Below, piece after piece: positions 1-9,782 of a stretch of 64,000 nt of DNA. Every line of letters starts with the position of its first letter. Positions within the stretch are counted from its first letter, which is position 1. The translations under genes and the position numbers were made by a program. Source of the stretch: a bacterium (GTDB lineage: Bacteria > Oederibacteriota > CAKKQC01); NCBI GenBank assembly GCA_919901855.1, contig CAKKQC010000038.1:105298-169297 (forward strand), read 5' to 3'. The notes beneath the pieces are model-generated. The model saw only the letters and a list, made by a program, of their open reading frames with translations, did no database searches and was not told where the DNA came from.

Positions 1-1
1 G

Positions 2-559
2 AGCCTTACTTACGCGTTCGGGCCGACCGCCGGGGAGTTCGCGGACCGGGTGGCGGCTGAGCGCGCGGCCGAGCCGCCGCCGGTCGATGTTGCGCCCGTG
101 GCGGCTCCGGCGCCGGTCGCACCCGTGGCTACGCCGCGGCCGGGGTCCCAGCGGCCAACGCTCGCGGTAGCGCAGTTCGACTCGCAGGGCGTGTCCGCGA
201 GCGACGCGGCCGTGATCGCGGACATGATCCGCAACGAGCTGGTGAAGCAGGGATCGCTGGACATCGTGGAGAAGGCCAACATGGACAAGGTCCTCGCCGA
301 GCAGTCCTTCCAGCAGAGCGGATGCACCTCGCAGGAGTGCGCGGTCAAGCTCGGCAAGATCCTGAACGTCCGGTACCTCGTGGTCGGGAGTTTCGGCAAG
401 TTGCTCGACCAGTACGTCCTGAGCTTCCGGGTCGTCGAGACCGAGACCGCCAAGATCGTGTATTCCGACGACGCCAAGGGGCTGTCCACCCAGCGCGACG
501 TCGCCGACGCGGTGACCTCGCTCACCAAGCGGCTGGCCAAGGCCATCGCGCGGCGGTAG
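2..559 (+). CDS. Outer-membrane PorV-like barrel with CsgG-like C-terminal domain (5-prime partial)
   Basis: The reading frame is open from the left edge, so only the last 185 residues are present. It begins with the closing barrel strand (SLTYAFGP), which matches SLTLAFGP near residue 290 of the protein at 6568-8019. A Pro/Ala-rich linker (about residues 25-50) follows, then a domain of about 130 residues of the CsgG/TolB-N/FlgO-like type (TLAVAQF, a GCTSQECAVKLGK motif, VVGSFGKL). The two domains are nearly identical at protein and DNA level, so these are recent paralogues. By analogy the missing part should hold a signal peptide and a PorV/UPF0164 barrel, and a giant exoprotein gene probably lies upstream. 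The domain family is assigned from motifs, and the partner gene is inferred. Confidence 0.75.
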   Translation, partial: SLTYAFGPTAGEFADRVAAERAAEPPPVDVAPVAAPAPVAPVATPRPGSQRPTLAVAQFDSQGVSASDAAVIADMIRNELVKQGSLDIVEKANMDKVLAEQSFQQSGCTSQECAVKLGKILNVRYLVVGSFGKLLDQYVLSFRVVETETAKIVYSDDAKGLSTQRDVADAVTSLTKRLAKAIARR

Positions 560-655
560 GGAAGCGCGCCCGCGAGCGAAAAGCCTTGCCCTGCGCCATC
601 CGGCGCGTTGCGTCATGGGAGGGCCTGACGGTGATCATGCCGGCGCCTGATGTGG

Positions 656-661
656 TACCAT
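656..661 (+). promoter_or_regulatory. Putative -10 box TACCAT of the kelch exoprotein gene
   Basis: TACCAT ends 9 nt before the GTG at 671, matching the -10-to-start spacing of many genes in this window. It favours the GTG over the ATG at 650. No clear -35 box is seen. Confidence 0.3.
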
Positions 662-670
662 CCAGCAATC

Positions 671-3600
671 GTGCCAAAGGGTCGCGCCAGTACGGGTAAT
701 CAGCGGGACTGCCGGACGGGACTTGGCGCCCGGCTACGCCGGACCTCCGCGGGTTGCCTCGCGCTCGGTTCGCTGGCCGCCGCCCTCTATCTGCCGACAC
801 CCGCTGCCGCGACGGATCCGACATGGTCGACGGTGGCGCCGATGCCCACGGCCCGCTGGCTTCTGGCCTCCGCGAGGATTGGAGGTACGGTTTACGCGAT
901 CGGGGGCTCGCCGAGCAGCGGGTATCTCGCCACGGTCGAAGCCTACGATCCGGCGACGAACACGTGGGCGACGAAGACCCCGATGTCGGGAGGTCGCAGC
1001 GGACTGGCTGCCGTTGCCATCGCCGGGACGATCTATGCCGTAGCCGGCGACAACGGATCCCGCCTGACCACGGTGGAGGCGTACGACGCGGCCACGAACA
1101 CGTGGGTCGCGAAGACGAACCTGCCGGGTTCCACTCGGGCCTTCTGTGCGGTTGCCGCCGTCGGCGGGACCGTCTTCGTCATGGGAGGGGAAAACAACGG
1201 TCCCATCCTTTCGACCGTGCAGGCCTACGATCCGGTCACGAATACCTGGGCGACCAAGGCCGCGATGCCGGCCGCGCGATGGGGTCTAGCCGCGGCGACG
1301 GTCGGCGCCACCATCTACGCGATCGGGGGAGTCAGCGGCACCATGATCCTGACGACCGTCGGGGCCTATGATCCCGCGACCGATACCTGGACCACGAAGG
1401 CGGACATGCCGACGGCACGATACGACCTGAAGGTCGTGGTGGTGGGAGGAACGGTCTTCGCCGTCGGCGGCACGAACGGCACCTGCCAGACAGCCGTGGA
1501 GGCCTACGATCCGGCGACCGACACGTGGACGGTCATGTCCCCGACGTCGCTCGGGCGGCAGGGCGCTGGAGCGGAATCGGTCGGGGCCACCATCTACGTG
1601 ATGGGGGGCACGACGACGTCGGGGGGGGCGGGCGGACTGCAGTCGTCGATGGAGGCGGGCTCCGTGGCGGGGTATTCCGCGCCGGCCGGCCCGCCGTATC
1701 CGAACTGGGTGCCGCGAGCGAGCGCGAATGCGGTGTCCTACCAGCGTGGCGGCGTCGCGGTGGGCGCGACGTTGTACCTGCTTGACGACGCCGGCAATCT
1801 CGAGTCGTATAATCCGGCCACGGATTCCTGGACGACGCGGGGGCCTGTGCCGTTCCCGGGAACCCTCTACGGCATTGCTTCCATCGGCGGGACGATATAC
1901 GTCACGGGCGGGTACAGCGGCACGTACCTGAACTCCCTGTACGCGTACGACACCAACACCGGGACATGGTCGACCAAGGCCAGCATGGCGGGGGCCCGGA
2001 ACGTGGTGGGGGCGGTGGCGGTGGGCGGGAGCCTGTACGCCGTCGGCGGAGGCAGAGGTTCCGCCGTGTCCGATCTCGAGGTGTACGATCCCGCGACCGA
2101 CACGTGGACGACCAAGGCGAGCCTGCCGGTGGCGAAGTCGGTATACGGAGGCGTCGCGGCGGTGGGCGGAACGATCTACGCGATTTCGGGATTCGAACCG
2201 GTGTTGCTGGTCGATACCGTCTACGCGTACGACACCGCGACGGATACGTGGACGACGAAGGCGCCGGTCCCCACTCCCGTATATGCCCATTCGGCGGTCG
2301 CGGTATACGGACGCATATACGTTGCAGGCGGGATCGACGTGAATGGACACACGACCAACTACGTGGATTCATACGATCCGGCGACTGACACCTGGACTGT
2401 CGGTCGCGGCATGGGCACGCCGCGCGAATACCTCGGTATGGCGGCGATCGGGAATACCATCTATGCAGTGGGCGGGGGGTACTCGGGTGCCCTTTCATCG
2501 CTAGAAGCCGGATGGGTACCGGGCGATCAGGCAGGGTCCGTCGCTTCTCTCAAGGCGGCGCTGTCGGTGAGCCCGGCGGTGTCGGCGACTGGGCAGACGG
2601 TGACTGTGCGGCTCACGGTGACGAACACGGGGACGGCGGCGGCGACGGGTGTGACCCCCGTGATCCAGGTGACGTCCGGGGGCTCGTCCGTGGCATTCGC
2701 GTCCGGGCCGGTGCCAGCCAGCGTCGGAAGTCTCGCCGGGGGATCATCCGCGACCTTCGTCTGGACGTATACCGCGGTGACCTGCGGCACGGCGAAACTT
2801 TCGGCGACGGCTACGGGGACGGATTCAGGAGGAAGCGGGGCGATCTCGGCTTCGTCGTCCGGCTCGGCCGTCGTCGTGGGACCGTACCTTACCTGGGCCG
2901 CGGGGGCGTCGATGGGCACGGCGCGGCAGTACGTGGCCGGGGCCGCGGTAGGTGGGACGGTCTACGCGCTGGGCGGGAACCTGGGCACTCCTCCGGGGCT
3001 CGCCTCTGTCGAGGCCTATGATCCCGCGACGAACACGTGGACGCCCAAGGCGGCGATGAACGCCGGTCGGAATAATCTGGCCGCGACCTCCGCCGCCGGC
3101 AAGCTCTATGTGATCGGAGGATACGACAACGGGACGTCTCTCGCGAGCATGGAAGTCTACGATCCAGCGATGAACATGTGGACGACGAAAGCTCCCATGT
3201 CTGCTGCGCGCTTTGGTCTCGCCGCCGCGACGGTGGGCGGAACGGTCTACGCGGTTGGCGGCGCCGATTCGGGGGGCACCTATGTCGCAACGGTGGAGGC
3301 GTACGATCCGAACACGAACACGTGGACGACGAAAGCCTCCATGCCCGCGGCGGTCATGAATCCCGGAGCGGTCGAAGTGGGCGGTACTGTCTATGTGATC
3401 GGGGGGACGACGGTAGCGAGCAGTGCTACGGCGGCGGTGGAGGCCTACGATCCGGCCACGAACACCTGGACTGCCAAGGCCTCTCTGCCGACGGGCAGGT
3501 CGTGGCCCGTGGTGTTCCCGGCGGCGGGGAAGATCTACGTGGTCGGCGGATATGACGGCGTTTCATATGTTTCCTCGGTCGCCGTCTATGATCCCGCGAC

Positions 3601-6568
3601 CGACGCCTGGACGACCGCCCCGTCCATTTCCGTGGCGAGAACGGTTCATGGAGGGGCGACCGCTGATGGAGTGGTCTACGTCTTTGGCGGCAGCAATGGT
3701 GGAGGTCTGTATTCACTGGAAGTGGGCACCCTCGGTTGCACGCCGTCTCCATCCGCTCAACTCGCCGCGGCGCTCTCGGTGAGCCCGGCGGTGTCGGCGA
3801 CGGGGCAGACGGTGACCGTTCGGCTCACGGTGACGAACACGGGGTCGGGGGTGGCGAACGGCGTAACGCCCGTGATCCGGGTGAGCGCGGGGGCTTCGCT
3901 CGTGACGCTGGCGACCGGGCCTATTCCGGCCAGCGTTGCCAGCCTGGCCGCGGGGACGGCGACCAACTTCGTCTGGACGTACACGACGTCCACGAGCGCG
4001 GGCGGGGCGGTCGAGTTCTCGGCCACCGGTTCGGGCACGGATGCGGGCACGGCGGCGTGGTTGAGCGCGCAGGCGACGGCGGGGCTGACGGTCAGCACGC
4101 CGCCGGGGACCATCACCTGGGTGACGCGCGCGCCCATGCCCACGGCCCGTCAGTCTCTTGCCACCTCGGCCGTGGGCGGCACCATCTATGCGATTGGAGG
4201 ATATGACGGATCATCAATTGTGGCGACGATGGAGGCCTATGGTTCTTCAGCCAATACCTGGAACACGAAAGCTCCCATGCTCACAGCTCGTCAGGCTCTC
4301 GCAGCTGCCACGCTGGGCAGCACGATCTATGCGATTGGGGGAGCCAGCCCCAATGAAATCGCGACAGTGGAGGCATACGATCCTGCGACGAACACTTGGA
4401 GCGCGAAAGCTCCGATGTCCACGGCCCGCTTTTCTCTCGCAGCTGTGGCGGTGGGTGGCAAGATCTATGCGATGGGAGGACAAGCGAACGGCTGCGTCAT
4501 CAGTTCAGTGCTGGAGGCGTATGATCCCGCGACGAATTCGTGGACTACAAGAGCCAGCATGCCCACGGCTCGTGGCAGCCTGGCCGCCGCCGTAGTGGGT
4601 GGCACCATCTACGCGATCGGAGGAACTGCATGCGGCCCGAGTCTTGCCACGGTGGAAGCGTATGATCCTGCGACGAATTCGTGGACCACGAAGGCCAGCA
4701 TGCCCACGGCTCGGCAGGGCCTGGTCGTTGCCGTAGTGGAGGACATCATCTACGCGATTGGGGGATTCGGCGCGTCCAATCTGACTACGGTCGAGGCGTA
4801 CGATCCCGCGACGAATACCTGGACGGCCAATGCTTCGATGCCCACAGCCCGCGCGAACTTGGGAGTCGGGGTGGTGGGTGGCACCATCTATGCGATCGGG
4901 GGACAGAACGGGTCACCCCTGGCGACAGTGGAGGCGGGGTACGTGGGGGCCTATGTCCCGCCGGCGACGAGTGCCTCACTCGCCGCGGCGCTGTCGGTGA
5001 GTCCGGCGGCGTCGGCAACAGGGCAGACGGTGACCGTGCGGCTTACGGTGACGAACACGGGGAGCGGCGCGGCCAATACCATCGTCCCGGTGATCCGCGT
5101 GAGCACCGGGGCGTCCCTCGTGACGCTGGCGACCGGGCCGACGCCGGCTAGCGTGGCCAGCCTCGCCGCGGGTACCGCGACCAACTTCGTCTGGACCTAC
5201 ACGACGTCGACGACCGCGGGCGGGACGGTTCAGTTCTCGGCGACAGGATCGGGCACGGATGTGGGCTCCGCAGCCGCGCTGAGCTCGCAGGCCACCGCCG
5301 GGCTGACGGTCAGCATGCCGCCCGGGACGATCATTTGGTCCACGCGCGCGCCGATGCCCACGGCTCGCATGTACTTCGGTGCCGCGACGGTCGGCGGCAC
5401 GCTCTATGCGATCGGCGGTTCGAATACCGGAGGCTACGAAATGGCGACGGTGGAGGCGTACGATCCTTCCACGAACTCGTGGACCACCAAGGCGCCGATG
5501 CCCACGGCCCGCAGGTACCTCGCTGCCGTGGCGCTTGGAGGGCTGATCTATGCCATCGGGGGCGATGTCTACGCGTCGCCATTCCGCTACGCGACGGTGG
5601 AGGCCTACGATCCTGCCACGGACACATGGACGACCAGGACTCCCATGCCGTCGGCCCGCGGGGCGCTTGCCGTGGCGGTGGTGGGCGGAACGATCTATGC
5701 GATTGGCGGGTTCAATCCCGGCGCGCTTTCGACGGTGGAGGCTTATGATCCGGCAACGAACACATGGACGGGGAAGGCGGCCGTGCCCACGGCTCGTACC
5801 GGCCTGGCAGTTGCGGCCGTGGGCGGCTTGATCTATGCGATCGGGGGAGACAACGGGTCAGCCTTGGCGACGACCGAGGCATACGATCCGGCCGCGAATA
5901 CTTGGACTACCAAAGCTCCCATGTCGACGGGCCGGGGAAACATCCTTGCAGCCGTGTCGCTGGGCGGCATCATCTACGCGATGGGGGGAGCCACCGGGAT
6001 CGGCGCGACTGTTACGGTGGAAGCGTACGATCCGGGCGCGAACTCGTGGACTGCCGAGGCCCCCATGTCCGCGCCTCGTTATGGTCTTGCGGCGGCGGTG
6101 ATCGGTGGCACTATCTACGCGATAGGGGGATATGACAACATCCCGGTAGCACTCGCAGTGCTGGAGGCGGGGTACGTGGGGGCCTATGTTCCACCGGCTG
6201 GCGGTGGAACCGGCCCCGGCACCGGGACGACGACGGAGCCCGTGAAGCCACCTGCGGCGGACAAGGTGGGGAAGGGCTCGATGCTGGCGGCGCCGAACGT
6301 GCTGGACCCCGGCGATCCCGCGAGCAAGGTCGTGTTCACGTTCAAGGGCAACGCGGGCGGGCACGTCGACGTCGACATCTACGACGAGATGGGCCTGCAC
6401 TTGGGGACGCTCAAGGGCACGGTGAACGGGACCGGGACGGGCACGATCACGCTGGACACGCTCGTACTGAACGGGCGCAAGCTCGGCACCGGCGTGTACT
6501 GGGCCGTGGCGCAGGGTGGCGGGGTGAACGCGAAGCGGCAGTTCGCGGTCGTGCGGAGGAAGAAATAA
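671..6568 (+). CDS. Giant secreted kelch-propeller / CARDB exoprotein with FlgD-like C-terminus
   Basis: About 1965 residues. An N-terminal signal peptide (Arg-rich n-region, hydrophobic core, TPAAA cleavage region) precedes 30 kelch motifs of about 48 residues (MPTAR...GGTIYAIGG...VEAYDPATNTWTTK). They group as five six-bladed propellers at roughly residues 52-345, 346-620, 740-1025, 1150-1430 and 1555-1855. CARDB-like Ig domains (VRLTVTNTG...FVWTYTT) separate propellers 2/3, 3/4 and 4/5. The last 95 residues (APNVLDP...VDIYDEMG...LGTGVYWAV) resemble the FlgD-Ig/type IX sorting-domain fold. A GTG at 671 sits 9 nt after a TACCAT box, the leaderless pattern seen elsewhere here; an in-frame ATG at 650 would add 7 residues. 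The stop overlaps the next start (TAATG). Likely a surface or secreted binding protein; its ligand is unknown. Confidence 0.85.
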   Translation: MPKGRASTGNQRDCRTGLGARLRRTSAGCLALGSLAAALYLPTPAAATDPTWSTVAPMPTARWLLASARIGGTVYAIGGSPSSGYLATVEAYDPATNTWATKTPMSGGRSGLAAVAIAGTIYAVAGDNGSRLTTVEAYDAATNTWVAKTNLPGSTRAFCAVAAVGGTVFVMGGENNGPILSTVQAYDPVTNTWATKAAMPAARWGLAAATVGATIYAIGGVSGTMILTTVGAYDPATDTWTTKADMPTARYDLKVVVVGGTVFAVGGTNGTCQTAVEAYDPATDTWTVMSPTSLGRQGAGAESVGATIYVMGGTTTSGGAGGLQSSMEAGSVAGYSAPAGPPYPNWVPRASANAVSYQRGGVAVGATLYLLDDAGNLESYNPATDSWTTRGPVPFPGTLYGIASIGGTIYVTGGYSGTYLNSLYAYDTNTGTWSTKASMAGARNVVGAVAVGGSLYAVGGGRGSAVSDLEVYDPATDTWTTKASLPVAKSVYGGVAAVGGTIYAISGFEPVLLVDTVYAYDTATDTWTTKAPVPTPVYAHSAVAVYGRIYVAGGIDVNGHTTNYVDSYDPATDTWTVGRGMGTPREYLGMAAIGNTIYAVGGGYSGALSSLEAGWVPGDQAGSVASLKAALSVSPAVSATGQTVTVRLTVTNTGTAAATGVTPVIQVTSGGSSVAFASGPVPASVGSLAGGSSATFVWTYTAVTCGTAKLSATATGTDSGGSGAISASSSGSAVVVGPYLTWAAGASMGTARQYVAGAAVGGTVYALGGNLGTPPGLASVEAYDPATNTWTPKAAMNAGRNNLAATSAAGKLYVIGGYDNGTSLASMEVYDPAMNMWTTKAPMSAARFGLAAATVGGTVYAVGGADSGGTYVATVEAYDPNTNTWTTKASMPAAVMNPGAVEVGGTVYVIGGTTVASSATAAVEAYDPATNTWTAKASLPTGRSWPVVFPAAGKIYVVGGYDGVSYVSSVAVYDPATDAWTTAPSISVARTVHGGATADGVVYVFGGSNGGGLYSLEVGTLGCTPSPSAQLAAALSVSPAVSATGQTVTVRLTVTNTGSGVANGVTPVIRVSAGASLVTLATGPIPASVASLAAGTATNFVWTYTTSTSAGGAVEFSATGSGTDAGTAAWLSAQATAGLTVSTPPGTITWVTRAPMPTARQSLATSAVGGTIYAIGGYDGSSIVATMEAYGSSANTWNTKAPMLTARQALAAATLGSTIYAIGGASPNEIATVEAYDPATNTWSAKAPMSTARFSLAAVAVGGKIYAMGGQANGCVISSVLEAYDPATNSWTTRASMPTARGSLAAAVVGGTIYAIGGTACGPSLATVEAYDPATNSWTTKASMPTARQGLVVAVVEDIIYAIGGFGASNLTTVEAYDPATNTWTANASMPTARANLGVGVVGGTIYAIGGQNGSPLATVEAGYVGAYVPPATSASLAAALSVSPAASATGQTVTVRLTVTNTGSGAANTIVPVIRVSTGASLVTLATGPTPASVASLAAGTATNFVWTYTTSTTAGGTVQFSATGSGTDVGSAAALSSQATAGLTVSMPPGTIIWSTRAPMPTARMYFGAATVGGTLYAIGGSNTGGYEMATVEAYDPSTNSWTTKAPMPTARRYLAAVALGGLIYAIGGDVYASPFRYATVEAYDPATDTWTTRTPMPSARGALAVAVVGGTIYAIGGFNPGALSTVEAYDPATNTWTGKAAVPTARTGLAVAAVGGLIYAIGGDNGSALATTEAYDPAANTWTTKAPMSTGRGNILAAVSLGGIIYAMGGATGIGATVTVEAYDPGANSWTAEAPMSAPRYGLAAAVIGGTIYAIGGYDNIPVALAVLEAGYVGAYVPPAGGGTGPGTGTTTEPVKPPAADKVGKGSMLAAPNVLDPGDPASKVVFTFKGNAGGHVDVDIYDEMGLHLGTLKGTVNGTGTGTITLDTLVLNGRKLGTGVYWAVAQGGGVNAKRQFAVVRRKK

Positions 6569-8019
6569 TGTTCCGCGCGCTGATCGGGTTCGCGTTGGTC
6601 GCGCTCGCCGGTACGGCCCGCGCCGAAACCGCGGCGGGGGCGGCCATTCTCAACGTGCCGCTGTCCGTCCGGCAGGCGGGCATGGGTGGCGTGAGCGCCG
6701 GGGGAAGCGACGTCATGCGGGCGTGGAGCAACCCCGCCCTGCTCGCGGGCCAGGAGCGGCGCGGCGAGCTCGCGCTCGGCGGCGGTTCCATGTTCGGCGG
6801 CACGCAGTCGACGATGGGGTTGGGGATCGGCTGGATGCTCACGCCGGGCTGGACGCTGGGCGCGGTGGCGATGTCCTATTCCGCCGGGTTCGACGAGCTC
6901 AACGCCGCGGGAACGGCGGCCGGCGCCCACATCGACCGATCCGTGCAGTCGGGCGGGCTGGTCACGGCCGTCCGGCTCGGGCCCGCGGCGCTCGGGATCG
7001 GGTTGCGCGGGGTCTCGGATGCGCTCGCGGGAAACACTGCGACGACCGGGGCCGCGGACGCCGGGCTCTCGCTCGGAGTCGACGGATTCGGGGCCTCGGT
7101 CGCGATCCGGAACGTGGGCGGGGCGCTGCGGGCGGAGGCCGCTAGCGGGCCGGGCGGCGACTCTCTGCCGCAGGAGCTTCGCGCTGGAGCGTCGTATCGG
7201 CTGGAGCCGATGCGGATGGCCGGGGGCGTCGAGTATGCGGCCGTGGCGGGGCGCGATCCCCGGATCGGCGCGGGGGTGGAATGGTGGCCGGCGGCAGCGC
7301 TGGGACTGCGGGCGGGAGTCGTCACGGGCCAGCCCATGCAGATCACGGCGGGACTGTCGGCGGCGGTGAAGGGATACTCGGTCGACTACGCGCTAACGAC
7401 CCACGTGCTCGGCGCGACGCACCGGGCGAGCCTGACGCTCGCCTTCGGACCGACGGCGCCCGAATTGGGAACCGTCCAGGCCGCCGCGAGATCGGCGCGG
7501 GAAGCTGAATTGGCGATCGCTGCTGCCGCGGAGCCCGCGCCGGTCGCTCCCGCGCCCGTGGTGCAGGCAGCTCCGCCGATTGCGACTGCGCCGGCACCGC
7601 GCTCATCGGGCCGGTCGACGCTCGCGGTAGCCAGCTTCGATCCCCAGAACGTATCCGCGGGCGACGCGGCCGTGATCGCGGACATGTTCCGCAGCGAGCT
7701 CGTGAAGGCGGGGCGGTTCGACGTCGTCGAGAAGGCGAACATGGACAAGGTGCTTGCCGAGCAGTCCTTCCAGCAGAGCGGGTGCACGACCCAGGAGTGC
7801 GCGGTCAAGCTGGGCAGGGTCCTGAACGTGCGCTACCTGATCGTGGGCAGCTTCGGGAAACTGCTCGACCAGTACGTCGTGAGCTTCCGGATGGTCGAGA
7901 CCGAGACGGCAAAGGTCGTGTTCTCGGACGACGCCCGCGAACTCTCGAGCCAGCGCGACGTCTACAAGGCCATCACGGCGATGACGGCCAAGCTCGGCCG
8001 CGCTTACGGCTCGAAGTAG
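6568..8019 (+). CDS. PorV/UPF0164-like outer-membrane barrel fused to CsgG-like domain
   Basis: 483 residues with a signal peptide (cleavage near GTARA). Residues 25-300 show the PorV/PorQ pattern: a VRQAGMGGVSAGG...AWSNPALL opening, alternating amphipathic strands, and a closing SVDYALTTHVLG...HRASLTLAFG. A Pro/Ala linker (about 300-350) leads to a CsgG/TolB-N/FlgO-like periplasmic domain with a CTTQECAVKLGR motif. The start shares one base with the stop of the kelch exoprotein (TAATG), so the pair is translationally coupled. Known PorV proteins bind the C-terminal sorting domains of type IX cargo. I infer a dedicated export or surface-anchoring partner for the exoprotein upstream. No PorU or gliding-motility genes are in the window. 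Confidence 0.8.
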   Translation: MFRALIGFALVALAGTARAETAAGAAILNVPLSVRQAGMGGVSAGGSDVMRAWSNPALLAGQERRGELALGGGSMFGGTQSTMGLGIGWMLTPGWTLGAVAMSYSAGFDELNAAGTAAGAHIDRSVQSGGLVTAVRLGPAALGIGLRGVSDALAGNTATTGAADAGLSLGVDGFGASVAIRNVGGALRAEAASGPGGDSLPQELRAGASYRLEPMRMAGGVEYAAVAGRDPRIGAGVEWWPAAALGLRAGVVTGQPMQITAGLSAAVKGYSVDYALTTHVLGATHRASLTLAFGPTAPELGTVQAAARSAREAELAIAAAAEPAPVAPAPVVQAAPPIATAPAPRSSGRSTLAVASFDPQNVSAGDAAVIADMFRSELVKAGRFDVVEKANMDKVLAEQSFQQSGCTTQECAVKLGRVLNVRYLIVGSFGKLLDQYVVSFRMVETETAKVVFSDDARELSSQRDVYKAITAMTAKLGRAYGSK

Positions 8020-8040
8020 CTCGGCTCACTCCGGCCCTGA

Positions 8041-8046
8041 TATGAT
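8041..8046 (+). promoter_or_regulatory. Putative -10 box TATGAT of the Uma2 gene
   Basis: TATGAT lies 15 nt before the ATG at 8062, predicting a leader of only about 8 nt. There is no Shine-Dalgarno sequence. Confidence 0.35.
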
Positions 8047-8061
8047 GGGGTCGAGATAACG

Positions 8062-8613
8062 ATGCTGAAGCTCAAGCCGCGCAAGACCGTTGACGACTAC
8101 ATGAAGCTTCCGGAGGGCACGCTCGCGGAGCTGATCGAGGGAGAACTGTTCATGACGCCATCCCCCAAGTCCGTTCACCAGGAAATCGTCGAGGAGCTGT
8201 ATTCCGCCCTGCGTCAATTTGTCCGCGCGGGATCGCTCGGTAGGGTCCGGCTTGCTCCTCTCGACGTCCACCTCCCATCCGGCGACATCGTTCAGCCGGA
8301 CATCCTGTTCATCCGGACCGCCAACCTCGGCATCGTCCAGGACTGGATCCGGGGCGTTCCCGATGTGCTCATCGAGGTGGTCTCGCCGGAGCATCCCGAG
8401 CGCGACCGTCTCGTCAAGCGTGGTCTGTATGCCCGCAACGGCGTTTCCGAGTTCTGGATCGTGGATCCCGCGACGCGCACCGTCGAAGTCCTCGTCCTGG
8501 ACGGACCCGCCTACGCTTCGCATGGCTATTTCGACAGTGCCGACGCGCTGACCTCGCCCGCATTCGCCGGCCTGTCCCTGCCCCTCGCCGAGATATTCCC
8601 ACCGCAACCGTAG
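8062..8613 (+). CDS. Uma2 family (DUF820) putative restriction endonuclease-fold protein
   Basis: 183 residues, the usual Uma2 length. The family has a PD-(D/E)XK nuclease fold. Visible landmarks are the N-terminal EGELFMTPSP segment, the acidic PDILFIR motif (about residue 75-81) and IEVVSPEHPERD (about 97-108) followed by KRGLYARNGVSEFWIVDP. These supply the expected D...E-x-V active-site pattern. Uma2 genes are abundant in cyanobacteria and in several uncultured phyla, but their biological role is not settled. This copy stands alone between the barrel gene and a convergent unknown gene, whose stop lies 14 nt beyond its own. The fold call is firm; a nuclease function is inference. Confidence 0.85.
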   Translation: MLKLKPRKTVDDYMKLPEGTLAELIEGELFMTPSPKSVHQEIVEELYSALRQFVRAGSLGRVRLAPLDVHLPSGDIVQPDILFIRTANLGIVQDWIRGVPDVLIEVVSPEHPERDRLVKRGLYARNGVSEFWIVDPATRTVEVLVLDGPAYASHGYFDSADALTSPAFAGLSLPLAEIFPPQP

Positions 8614-8627
8614 GCGGTCGAGGCCCC

Positions 8628-9737
8628 CTACTTCATCCTGACGAAGTGGAGCATTTTCGGTTTCTTGCCGTCCTCGTCCATCTCGGTCACGAGGAAGTAG
8701 AACCGGCCCCGCGCGTCGATCTGGATGGCGCGGTAGGTGCCCGCGATGTTGAGCCCGATCTTGGAGCCGTTCAGGAGGGCGCCGTCGGGGCCGAACCGCA
8801 GGCACCAGATCTCCTCGCTCATCGCGCTCACGATGCAGATCCGGCCCAGGCAGTCCACCTGCGCTAGTGCGGGGGCGGCGAACCCGCCCGAGGTCATCGG
8901 GCGGCAGGAGGCGTTGAGCTCGAGGAGGCCCGGCCGGGGATTGCCGCGCTGCCAGATCGGCACGCTCTGGTAGCTGCCGAGCTCCTCGGGGTGGTCGCCG
9001 ATCGGACCGATCGCCCAGTGGCCCTTCGTCCCGCCCACGCACTCGTACCAGTAGGCCTCGATCGGAGTGGCGCTCACTACCTTGCCGGTGGCGAGGTCCA
9101 GCCGGGCGGCGTCCAGCGGCGAGTTGGCGTGGAACAGCATGTAGAGATCGTCGTCGCGGTAGCGCAGGACGATGGGCACGTTGATGGCGATCGGGTACCG
9201 GCGGTGCATGCGCCAACCGTCGGTGGCGCGCTTGAGCACCCAGATCTCGCGCTTGTTGCCGGGGCCGGCGACCGGCACGGCGAGCCGGTTCTCCTCCGAA
9301 AGCGCGGGGGAGCCGAACCGCGCCCACCCCTCGTCGTAGAGGCCGAGGCGCACGGCGTCCGCGATGTCGCGCTTCGCGATGATCACGCGCCCCGCGTCCT
9401 CGTTGGTGACGATGCAACCCGGGATGGAGCAGTACTCGAGTTCCGCCGCGAATTGGAAGCCCTGCTGGACCGTCGAGAGCGTGATCGCGTTGAGCCACCG
9501 GCCGAAGGGGATGACCCCGAGGTCCTCGGTCTCGAGCGGGGTGGCGGTCAGGGGGTCGCCCGAGAGCCTGATCTCGAACGAAGGGGCGATGGCGGCCCGG
9601 TCGAGCATGAGGGTGGAGCCGGGAGCTCCCGCCTGCGGCATCCCGCCGTTCGGGGTGCCGGGCTTCACGACGACGGGGGCGCCGGCCGAGGCGACCGCAC
9701 AGGCTGACGCCGCAAGGAAGGCCAGGATCGTCTTCAT
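8628..9737 (-). CDS. Secreted protein of unknown function
   Basis: 369 residues. The first 20 residues form a signal peptide (MKTILAFLAASACAVASAGA). No named family is recognised. The mature part holds recurring beta-strand segments such as EIWVLKRATDGWRMHRRYP, LRYRDDDLYMLFH, QVDCLGRICIV and QIDARGRFYFLVTE. They look like degenerate blades of a beta-propeller, with several cysteines that could form disulfides in the periplasm. A start at 9737 is preferred over far-upstream alternatives because it begins exactly at the signal peptide, has a purine-rich GGAGC just before the ATG, and lies 12 nt after a TATCAT box. The gene is divergent from the QueD-like gene. Confidence 0.7.
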   Translation of the reverse strand: MKTILAFLAASACAVASAGAPVVVKPGTPNGGMPQAGAPGSTLMLDRAAIAPSFEIRLSGDPLTATPLETEDLGVIPFGRWLNAITLSTVQQGFQFAAELEYCSIPGCIVTNEDAGRVIIAKRDIADAVRLGLYDEGWARFGSPALSEENRLAVPVAGPGNKREIWVLKRATDGWRMHRRYPIAINVPIVLRYRDDDLYMLFHANSPLDAARLDLATGKVVSATPIEAYWYECVGGTKGHWAIGPIGDHPEELGSYQSVPIWQRGNPRPGLLELNASCRPMTSGGFAAPALAQVDCLGRICIVSAMSEEIWCLRFGPDGALLNGSKIGLNIAGTYRAIQIDARGRFYFLVTEMDEDGKKPKMLHFVRMK

Positions 9738-9749
9738 GCTCCTGGCTCC

Positions 9750-9755
9750 ATGATA
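9750..9755 (-). promoter_or_regulatory. Putative -10 box TATCAT of the secreted unknown gene
   Basis: Read on the minus strand, TATCAT ends 12 nt before the ATG at 9737, giving a very short leader that includes GGAGC. It lies back to back with the queD-like -10 box at 9768-9773. Confidence 0.35.
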
Positions 9756-9767
9756 CCCCGGGCACGT

Positions 9768-9773
9768 TACAAT
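9768..9773 (+). promoter_or_regulatory. Putative -10 box TACAAT of the queD-like gene
   Basis: TACAAT ends 9 nt before the ATG at 9783. A transcript starting about 7 nt downstream would be essentially leaderless. Confidence 0.45.
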
Positions 9774-9782
9774 ACTAACGTC

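Noticed and set aside
671-8019. A complete type IX secretion system
   Set aside because: Only PorV-like barrels and FlgD-like tails are visible; no PorU, SprA or motor genes are in the window.
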